Assembly (NCBI GenBank): GCA_025934335.1
Contig: JAICYG010000174.1
Span: forward strand, 1-5,127
DNA: 5,127 nucleotides
Reading direction: 5' to 3'
Source: Thermoleophilia bacterium
GTDB lineage: Bacteria > Actinomycetota > Thermoleophilia > Gaiellales > Gaiellaceae
The translations under genes were made by a program, and so were the position numbers. The notes beneath the pieces are model-generated. The model worked only from the letters and a program-made list of their open reading frames with translations, did no database searches and was not told where the DNA came from. Below, piece after piece: positions 1 through 4,732 of the stretch. Within the stretch, counting starts at the first letter, position 1. Every line of letters starts with the position of its first letter.

Positions 1-1
1 C

Positions 2-493
2 GCGATCCAGACCGTGGAGCGGAAGCTGAAGGTGACGACCCGTTACGGCGGGCGGTACCTCCAGTCGATCGGCGGCCTCGACGGGTCGCTGACCGCGCAG
101 CGCGACTGGTTCTACTACGTCGACGGCATCGAGGGCGACCGGAGCGCCGCCGAGGTGCGCGTGCATTCGGGCGACGTCGTCTGGTGGGACTACCGCCGCT
201 GGACGCCCGCGACCGAGCACATTCCTGCAGTCGCCGGCGCGTACCCGCACCCGTTCGTCGGCAGGGACACGCGCGTCGTCGGCGACCCTGCGGTCGCCCG
301 CACGATCGCGCGTCAGGTGGGCGGGAGCGTCGGCGCGCTCGGCGGTGCGGAGAACGTGATCGTCATCAGCGGCAAGCTTCCACCCGAGACGGCGCGCATC
401 CGGCCGTTCCGCCACGGCTACCGCCTCGAGCTCGGCACCGGCATCGCCCGGAAGCTGTCCGACGACCCGAACGCGTTGAGGTACCGGTTCTGA
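2..493 (+). CDS. DUF4430 (transcobalamin C-terminal-like) protein, 5' truncated
   Basis: This is the C-terminal 163 residues of a larger protein. The reading frame is open to the left edge, so the true start, any signal peptide and the beginning of the domain are missing. A GTG at position 14 is in frame but falls inside the domain (the preceding codons read A-I-Q-T) and is probably not the start. The DUF4430 hallmarks are the TRYGGRYLQSI segment, then DWFYYVDGIEGD, then the GDVVWWDYRRW strand, roughly residues 14-66 of the visible part. After it comes a tail of about 95 residues of unknown function with no membrane segment or sorting signal. The family is known as the bacterial relative of the C-terminal beta domain of intrinsic factor and transcobalamin. 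Its bacterial members are usually exported. The stop overlaps the next gene by 4 bases, placing it in the ECF transporter operon. I infer an extracellular ligand-capture role. Family assignment is confident; ligand and location are not. Confidence 0.82.
   Translation, partial: AIQTVERKLKVTTRYGGRYLQSIGGLDGSLTAQRDWFYYVDGIEGDRSAAEVRVHSGDVVWWDYRRWTPATEHIPAVAGAYPHPFVGRDTRVVGDPAVARTIARQVGGSVGALGGAENVIVISGKLPPETARIRPFRHGYRLELGTGIARKLSDDPNALRYRF
478..482 (+). promoter_or_regulatory. Ribosome binding site that supports a CTG start for ecfT
   Basis: GAGGT matches the core of the Shine-Dalgarno consensus and ends 7 bases before the CTG at 490. No ATG, GTG or TTG in the ecfT frame lies at a suitable distance. 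This site is the main argument for starting ecfT at the CTG. It lies inside the end of the DUF4430 gene, so translation of the two genes would be coupled. Confidence 0.55.
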
Positions 494-1176
494 GCCCCGC
501 GCCCGCCGCCGCCCTGCTCGCCGCGCTCGCCGTCGCGGCCCTACTTGCCGCGCACACGGCGTCCGTTGCAGCGATCTGCGCGGTGCTGCTCGTCGCCGCA
601 TGGCGGGCGCCGGCGAGGCGCCGCTGGCCGTACCTCGTGGGGACGCTCGCGACCGGGCTGACGGTGTTCCTGCTGACGCCGCTCGTCGAGGTGATCGGCT
701 CGCACCCGCTCTGGACGGGGCCGACGATTCCCGTCCTCGGCACGCTCGACGTCACCACCGAGGAGCTCCGGAACGGCCTCTTCCAGGGGCTCAGGCTCGT
801 CGCCGTCGGGCTCGCGTTCGCCGTCTACGCGCTGTTGCTCGACCACGACCGCCTCCTCGCCGCCGCGGGCTGGGCGCGACGCTCGACGCTCGCCGTCGCG
901 CTCGCGACGCGGCTCGTGCCCGTGCTCGAGCGCGACGCGCGCGACCTGCGGACCGCCCTTCGCGGCCGGCAGGTGGAGCTCGGGCCCGTGCGCCAGCTCT
1001 CGCCGCTCCTCGCCGGCTCGCTCGAGCGCGGTCTCAGCCTCGCCGAGGCGATGGAGGCGCGGGGCTACGGGCGCCCCGGCCGCACGCGTGCCCCGAGCCC
1101 GTCCTGGCGCGCGCTCGATCGCATCGCGCTCGTGGCTGCCGTCGCCCTCGTCGTCGTGGGAGCGCTGTGGCTGTAG
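490..1176 (+). CDS. ecfT: ECF transporter transmembrane component EcfT (CbiQ family)
   Basis: This is the 228-residue integral membrane subunit that links the S component to the two ATPase domains in an energy-coupling-factor importer. Hydrophobic segments lie at about residues 6-37, 46-69, 100-117, 132-146 and 209-228. Between them is the cytoplasmic coupling region with the two short Arg motifs typical of EcfT: ALRG at 156-159 (a variant of the usual ARG) and MEARGYG at 188-194. These contact the ATPase Q-loop grooves. The length is slightly short for the family (usually about 230-270). The start is chosen at CTG 490, giving a 4-base CTGA overlap with the previous stop and a GAGGT 7 bases upstream. 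The next usable start downstream, GTG 583, would remove the first membrane segment. The upstream GTG at 184 would add about 100 arginine-rich residues overlapping the DUF4430 gene. Family assignment is firm; the exact start is less so. Confidence 0.88.
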   Translation: MSPAPAAALLAALAVAALLAAHTASVAAICAVLLVAAWRAPARRRWPYLVGTLATGLTVFLLTPLVEVIGSHPLWTGPTIPVLGTLDVTTEELRNGLFQGLRLVAVGLAFAVYALLLDHDRLLAAAGWARRSTLAVALATRLVPVLERDARDLRTALRGRQVELGPVRQLSPLLAGSLERGLSLAEAMEARGYGRPGRTRAPSPSWRALDRIALVAAVALVVVGALWL

Positions 1177-2474
1177 CGGTCGTCGAAGGGCTGCGCTTCG
1201 CCTACGGCGGCGGCGAGCCGGTGCTTCGCGACGTGAGCCTGCGCCTCGACGAGGGCGAGCACGTGGCGCTGCTCGGCGCGTCGGGCTCCGGCAAGTCGAC
1301 GCTCTTGCGCGCGCTTGCGGGGCTCGTGCCGCACTTCCACGGCGGCACGTTCGCCGGCCGCGTCGTCGTCGCCGGTCGCGACACGCGCGAGACCCGACCG
1401 AGCGCGCTCGCCGGCGACGTTGCGACCGTCTTCCAGGACCCGGAGGACCAGATCGTGATGGCGCGCGTCGCGAACGAGGTCTCGTTCGGGCTCGAGAACG
1501 TGGGGACGGAGCCGGCCGAGATCTGGTCGCGGGTCGAGGAGGCGCTCGCGCTCGTCGGTGCGGAGCATCTGGCCGAGCGCGCGACGGCAGAGCTCTCGGG
1601 CGGTGAGCTGCAGCGGGTCGCGCTCGCCTCTGCGCTCGCGCTGCGCCCGCGGCTGCTCCTCCTCGACGAGCCGACCTCGCAGCTCGACCCAGCCGCGGCC
1701 GACGCCTTCTTCGAGATCGTCGAGCGGCTGCCGTGCGCGGTGCTCGTCTCGGAGCAGCGACCGGCGCGCCCGCTCGCGCACGTCGCGCGCGTGCTCCTCA
1801 TGGACAGCGGACGCATCGTGCTCGACGCGCCGCGCGGCGAAGCGGTTCGGCGCCTCGCCGAGAGCCACCCGCTGTACCTGCCGCACGAGCCCGAGCTCTT
1901 CTGCCGGGCACGCGGAGTCTCGTTCGCGTACGGCGACGCGCGTGTCCTCGACGGCGTCTCGCTCGAAGTGCGGCGTGGGGAGGTGGTCGCGCTCACCGGC
2001 CCCAACGGCGCCGGGAAGACGACGCTCGCGCAGATCGTGTGCGGGCTGCTCGAGCCGGCAGGCGGCACGGTCGAGCACGGGCGCGCCGCCTACCTCGCGC
2101 AGGATCCAGCCCGCCACGTCGTGACCGAGCGCGTGCTCGACGAGGTCGCCCTCGGGGCGGGGGAGAGCCGGGCACGCATGTGGCTCGAGAAGCTCGGGCT
2201 CGCCCCGCAGCTCGACCGCCACCCGCGTGATCTCTCGTCGGGCGAGCGCGAGCGCGTCGCGCTCGCTGCGGTGCTCGCGCTCGAGCCGGAGCTGCTCGTC
2301 CTCGACGAGCCGACGCGCGGCGTCGACCCGGAGCGCAAGGCCGAGCTCGCGCGGCTGCTTCGCTCGGAGGCGCCCGGGCGCGGGACGATCGTCGTCACGC
2401 ACGACCTGGCCTGGGCGGCGGAGGTCGCGGACAGGGTGGTCGAGCTCGGCGTGCGCGAGGAGGCGCGTGTCTAG
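1167..2474 (+). CDS. Fused ECF transporter ATPase EcfA-EcfA' (two nucleotide-binding domains)
   Basis: This 435-residue protein carries two ABC ATPase domains in one chain and would power the EcfT/S-component importer at the inner face of the membrane. Domain 1 (about 3-230) has Walker A GASGSGKST at 37-45, Q-loop FQDPEDQ at 89-95, signature LSGGE at 143-147, Walker B LLLLDE at 163-168 and D-loop SQLD at 171-174. Where the H-loop histidine is expected it reads SEQR, with Gln at 197. Domain 2 (about 244-430) has Walker A GPNGAGKTT at 278-286, Q-loop AQDP at 311-314, signature LSSGE at 356-360, Walker B LLVLDE at 376-381 and an intact H-loop THD at 411-413. The start is GTG 1167, preceded by GGGAG at 1158-1162, and overlaps ecfT by 10 bases. 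At 435 residues it is compact for a fused ECF ATPase. The altered residues suggest that only one of the two ATP sites is fully catalytic. Confidence 0.9.
   Translation: MAVAVVEGLRFAYGGGEPVLRDVSLRLDEGEHVALLGASGSGKSTLLRALAGLVPHFHGGTFAGRVVVAGRDTRETRPSALAGDVATVFQDPEDQIVMARVANEVSFGLENVGTEPAEIWSRVEEALALVGAEHLAERATAELSGGELQRVALASALALRPRLLLLDEPTSQLDPAAADAFFEIVERLPCAVLVSEQRPARPLAHVARVLLMDSGRIVLDAPRGEAVRRLAESHPLYLPHEPELFCRARGVSFAYGDARVLDGVSLEVRRGEVVALTGPNGAGKTTLAQIVCGLLEPAGGTVEHGRAAYLAQDPARHVVTERVLDEVALGAGESRARMWLEKLGLAPQLDRHPRDLSSGERERVALAAVLALEPELLVLDEPTRGVDPERKAELARLLRSEAPGRGTIVVTHDLAWAAEVADRVVELGVREEARV
2457..2463 (+). promoter_or_regulatory. Strong ribosome binding site for the S-component gene
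   Basis: GAGGAGG is a near-perfect Shine-Dalgarno sequence, 3 bases before GTG 2467, inside the last codons of the ATPase gene. It fixes the S-component start, because no other start codon sits near it in that frame. The spacing is short but usable. Confidence 0.6.
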
Positions 2475-3123
2475 GCTGCTGCCGATCGCTGCGGTGCTGC
2501 TCGGCGCCGCGCTCGTCGTCGACGACGGCGCGCTCGCGACCGCGCTCGGCGCCGCCGCGCTCGTGGCAGCCGGGGTCGCCTGGTTCGAGGCCGGGACCGA
2601 CTCCACGCGTGAGCTTGCGGTGATCGCGACGCTCGCCGCTGCGGCCGCTGCCGGGCGCGTCCTCTTTGCGGCGGTTCCGGGCGTGCAGCCCGTTACCGTG
2701 ATCGCGATCGTCGCAGGCGCATCGCTCGGCCTGCGCGCGGGCGTCGCGACCGGCGGCCTCGCCGCGTTCGTCTCGAACCTCTTCCTCGGGCAGGGGATCT
2801 GGACGCCGCAGCAGATGCTCGGCTGGGGCGTCTGCGGCGCCGCTGGCGCACTGCTGGCTCCGCTCCTGCGGAACCGGTGGGTGCTCGCCGCCGTCGCGGC
2901 CGCGCTCGGCTTCGCGTTCAGCGCCAGCATGGACGTGTGGCTCTGGTGGGGCTTCTCCCCGCACACGGGGGCCGCACTCGCCGCCGTCGTCGGCCGCGGC
3001 CTCTGGTTCGACGCGGCGCACGCCGGGGGCAACGTCGTGCTCGCGCTCGCAGCCGGGCCGGAGCTCCGGCGCATGCTCGACCGCTACGCCACGCGGCTGC
3101 ACACCGAGGTCGTATGGGCCTAG
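2467..3123 (+). CDS. ECF transporter substrate-binding (S) component
   Basis: This 218-residue, very hydrophobic membrane protein is the likely ligand-binding subunit of the ECF importer. Hydrophobic stretches lie at about 4-18, 22-39, 49-70, 75-103, 117-134, 138-156 and 168-197. The segment RELAVIATLAAAAAAGRVLF (48-67), followed by PGVQPVT (71-77), is the part I recognise from ECF S components. Its small-residue-rich helix (AxxxA-like) is the usual contact with EcfT. Further typical stretches are SNLFLGQGIWTPQQML (103-118) and FDAAHAGGN (181-189). Two extra hydrophobic segments precede this core, giving more than the usual six helices. The start is GTG 2467 with a strong ribosome site and an 8-base overlap with the ATPase gene. 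The substrate cannot be read from the sequence. The flanking DUF4430 and barrel proteins make cobalamin or another corrinoid the leading guess, similar in role to CbrT. Being part of an A-A'-T-S operon marks it as a dedicated rather than shared module. Confidence 0.8.
   Translation: MSRLLPIAAVLLGAALVVDDGALATALGAAALVAAGVAWFEAGTDSTRELAVIATLAAAAAAGRVLFAAVPGVQPVTVIAIVAGASLGLRAGVATGGLAAFVSNLFLGQGIWTPQQMLGWGVCGAAGALLAPLLRNRWVLAAVAAALGFAFSASMDVWLWWGFSPHTGAALAAVVGRGLWFDAAHAGGNVVLALAAGPELRRMLDRYATRLHTEVVWA
3106..3110 (+). promoter_or_regulatory. Ribosome binding site for the alpha-barrel protein gene
   Basis: GAGGT lies 3 bases before ATG 3114, within the end of the S-component gene. I found no in-frame ATG, GTG, TTG or CTG in the preceding 40 or so bases, so this site supports the ATG as the start. 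Confidence 0.45.
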
Positions 3124-3902
3124 CGGCGCTCGTCGCTGCGGTCGCGCTCGCCGTGACGCCCGTGTCGTTCGTGCAGTCGCACGCGGCGAACGGCGCGTTC
3201 GCGGAGCCGGCGGGCACGAGCGACGCGCTGCTGACGTCGTGGGCCGTGCTCGGATTGCATGCCGCAGGCGCGACCGCGCCCGGCTCGCTCGATTACCTCC
3301 GCTCGCAGGAAGGCTCACTGACCTCGCCCACGGACGTCGCTCTCGTCGCGCTGGCCGAGCAGGCGCTCGGGTACCGCAACGACACGCTGCTCGCGAGGCT
3401 CGTGCCGCAGGCGAGCGGCCGGATCGGCCCCACGCTCAACTCGACGTACTGGGGCGTGCTCGCAGTCGGCCGTGCGAGCCCGGCCACTCGCCGCTACCTG
3501 CTGGCGCACCAGGCGCGCAGCGGCGGCTTCGCGTGGGGCGTCGGCGGGCAGCCGGATTCGAACGACACGGCCGCCGCGCTGCAGGCGCTGCGTGTTGCGC
3601 GTGTCCGCGGTGCGCCGGTGACGCGCGCCGTTCGCTTTCTGCGCGGGTTCCAGAACCGCGACGGAGGCTTCGAGCTCACGCACGGACGCGGTTCCGACGC
3701 CCAGTCGACGGCCTGGGCGATCCAGGGTTTCGTCGCCGCAGGCGTGAGGCTGCCGCGCAGCGCGTTCGCCTATCTCGCGCGTCTCAGACGGCCCGACGGC
3801 AGCTATCGCTACTCGGCGAAGTACGTGACGACGCCGGTGTGGGTCACCTCGCAGGTGCTGGCCGCGCTCGCGAAGAAGCCCTTCCCGCTAGGAGGCGCGT
3901 AG
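3114..3902 (+). CDS. Exported six-repeat prenyltransferase/squalene-cyclase-like barrel protein
   Basis: This 262-residue protein is built from six helical-hairpin repeats, enough for one complete alpha6-alpha6 barrel. The repeats start near residues 17 (FVQSHAANGAF), 57 (LDYLRSQEG), 92 (the most divergent), 124 (YLLAHQARSGGF), 171 (FLRGFQNRDGGF) and 215 (YLARLRRPDGSY). Each is followed by an alanine-rich helix such as TSWAVLGLHAAG or STAWAIQGFVAAG. Repeat 4 contains DSNDTA (148-153), which resembles the DxDDTA motif of class II terpene cyclases but lacks the middle Asp. No zinc-ligand set of protein prenyltransferases is evident. Residues 3-14 are hydrophobic and look like a short signal peptide or anchor, without a basic N-terminus. 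It overlaps the S-component gene by 10 bases and is last in the operon. The same fold forms the N-terminal domain of intrinsic factor and transcobalamin, so a ligand-capture role with the DUF4430 protein is inferred. An enzyme role seems unlikely. Confidence 0.8.
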   Translation: MGLAALVAAVALAVTPVSFVQSHAANGAFAEPAGTSDALLTSWAVLGLHAAGATAPGSLDYLRSQEGSLTSPTDVALVALAEQALGYRNDTLLARLVPQASGRIGPTLNSTYWGVLAVGRASPATRRYLLAHQARSGGFAWGVGGQPDSNDTAAALQALRVARVRGAPVTRAVRFLRGFQNRDGGFELTHGRGSDAQSTAWAIQGFVAAGVRLPRSAFAYLARLRRPDGSYRYSAKYVTTPVWVTSQVLAALAKKPFPLGGA

Positions 3903-3925
3903 GTACTCGCCCCGCATCGCCGCTT

Positions 3926-3950
3926 CGTCTCGCGCTCACAGCTCGAGACG
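3926..3950 (+). terminator. Inverted repeat after the ECF operon, possible weak terminator
   Basis: CGTCTCG (3926-3932) and CGAGACG (3944-3950) form a perfect 7-bp stem with an 11-base loop, in which two further pairs could form after one mismatch. It begins 24 bases after the stop of the barrel gene. No T tract follows, so if it ends transcription it would be a non-classical terminator of the kind proposed for high-GC genomes. A second repeat, GACGTC-GTC-GACGTC at 3947-3961, overlaps it and could fold instead. Chance is a real alternative at this base composition. Confidence 0.3.
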
Positions 3951-3982
3951 TCGTCGACGTCGCGCCCCGCGGCGGTCTCACG

Positions 3983-3988
3983 GATACT
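3983..3988 (+). promoter_or_regulatory. -10-like element just before the CinA-type gene
   Basis: GATACT matches the TANNNT-type -10 consensus at five of six TATACT positions and is one of the few AT-containing spots in the gap. The expected transcription start, about 7 bases past its end, coincides with the GTG at 3995. No convincing -35 hexamer is visible 16-19 bases upstream. If real, it gives a leaderless mRNA, which agrees with the lack of a good ribosome site for the next gene. Confidence 0.33.
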
Positions 3989-3994
3989 CGGGAC

Positions 3995-4732
3995 GTGCAT
4001 GCGGCCATCCTGACGATCGGCAACGAGCTGGTTTCCGGCGACGTCCCCGACTCGAACGCCACCTGGCTGGCCCGCCGGCTCGAGGCGCTGGGCGTCCGCG
4101 TCGTCCTGACTGCCGCGGTGCCCGACGAGCTCGACCGGATCGTGTCGTTCGTGCGGCGCGAGGCTCCTCTCGTCGATCATCTGATCGTCACGGGCGGCCT
4201 CGGCGGGACGCCCGACGACATCACCCGCGAGGCGATCTCAGCCGCGTTCGGCGTCGGCCAGCTCGTCGTGCCCGAGCTGGAGGCGGAGCTGCGGGCGCGC
4301 TTCCCGCACGACCCCGAGTACTTCGGCCGCTGGGCCGCGCTTCCCGAGGGCGCGACGCCGCTCGGCGGGACGACCGGCGCGCCCGGCTTCCGGATCGCGA
4401 ACGTGTGGGTCCTGCCGGGCCTGCCGGCCGAGATGAAGCTGATGTTCGACCACTACGCCGAGGAGCTGCGCGGGGCCGCCCCGATCGGGTCGTGGCGACG
4501 GCACCTGACGGGCACGTCGGAACGGGACATCGTCCGCGCGCTCGTCGAGGCGACCGAGCGCTGGCCGACGGTGCTCGTCGGCTCGTACCCGATCTTCACG
4601 CCGGCCGGGCCCGAGGTGGACGTCGTGCTGAAATCCGCGGACTCTGCGGCTTTGCAGGAGGCGTCCGCGTTCATGGCGGCTACCCTCGACGGGTGGCCAC
4701 GATCGAGCCGCAGTCCTACCTCGCAGACCTGA
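3995..4732 (+). CDS. CinA N-terminal-type protein (COG1058, MoaB-like domain), stand-alone
   Basis: This 245-residue protein consists of the MoaB/MogA-like domain found at the N-terminus of CinA. The signatures are ILTIGNELVSGDVPDSNA (5-22), TGGLGGTPDDITREA (66-80, usually GGLGPT) and VLPGLPAEMKLMFD (139-152). The C-terminal amidohydrolase domain of full CinA (nicotinamide mononucleotide deamidase) is absent, and no room is left for it before the next gene. Members of COG1058 have been reported as metal-dependent ADP-ribose pyrophosphatases; older annotations call them competence/damage-inducible or molybdopterin-binding proteins. The start at GTG 3995 places the conserved ILTIGNEL strand at residue 5, as expected. 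The open frame continues upstream but has no domain-like sequence there. A good ribosome site is missing, and a -10-like element suggests a leaderless transcript. The 3' end overlaps the helicase gene by 40 bases. A role in nucleotide clean-up is inferred from the family alone. Confidence 0.85.
   Translation: MHAAILTIGNELVSGDVPDSNATWLARRLEALGVRVVLTAAVPDELDRIVSFVRREAPLVDHLIVTGGLGGTPDDITREAISAAFGVGQLVVPELEAELRARFPHDPEYFGRWAALPEGATPLGGTTGAPGFRIANVWVLPGLPAEMKLMFDHYAEELRGAAPIGSWRRHLTGTSERDIVRALVEATERWPTVLVGSYPIFTPAGPEVDVVLKSADSAALQEASAFMAATLDGWPRSSRSPTSQT

Larger units (their letters stand above)
3903..3994. other. Intergenic gap between the ECF operon and the CinA-helicase pair
   Basis: These 92 bases are the only non-coding stretch of the window. 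They hold the two overlapping inverted repeats at 3926-3961 and the -10-like GATACT at 3983-3988. The gap separates an apparent transport operon from housekeeping genes and is the natural place for transcription to end and restart. No small gene or riboswitch-like fold is evident. Confidence 0.6.

Noticed and set aside
184..489. Upstream extension of the EcfT frame to GTG 184
   Set aside because: It would add about 100 arginine-rich residues unlike any EcfT N-terminus and would overlap the well-supported DUF4430 coding frame by 310 bases.
600..1166. Upstream extension of the ATPase frame to 600
   Set aside because: The added 189 residues are Arg/Ala/Pro-rich shadow sequence of ecfT. The ABC domain begins within a few residues of GTG 1167, which has its own GGGAG.
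1065..3074. A 669-codon open frame on the - strand across the ATPase and S-component genes
   Set aside because: The translation is low-complexity and rich in Arg, Ala and Pro, with no recognisable domain. It mirrors strongly G/C-ending codons of two clearly real genes on the + strand, a common artefact in very GC-rich DNA.
3114..3902. Reading the barrel protein as a protein prenyltransferase or squalene/terpene cyclase
   Set aside because: The DxDD acid motif is incomplete, no zinc ligand set is visible, the protein has a hydrophobic N-terminus, and the operon contains transporter genes, not isoprenoid genes.
3239..3994. Upstream extension of the CinA-type frame into the barrel gene
   Set aside because: The extra residues are an out-of-frame shadow of the barrel protein. 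The conserved first strand of the COG1058 domain starts right after GTG 3995.
3903..3994. A riboswitch or small RNA in the gap
   Set aside because: At 92 bases with only short hairpins, it shows no recognisable riboswitch core. A cobalamin riboswitch, if present, would be expected upstream of the operon, outside the window.
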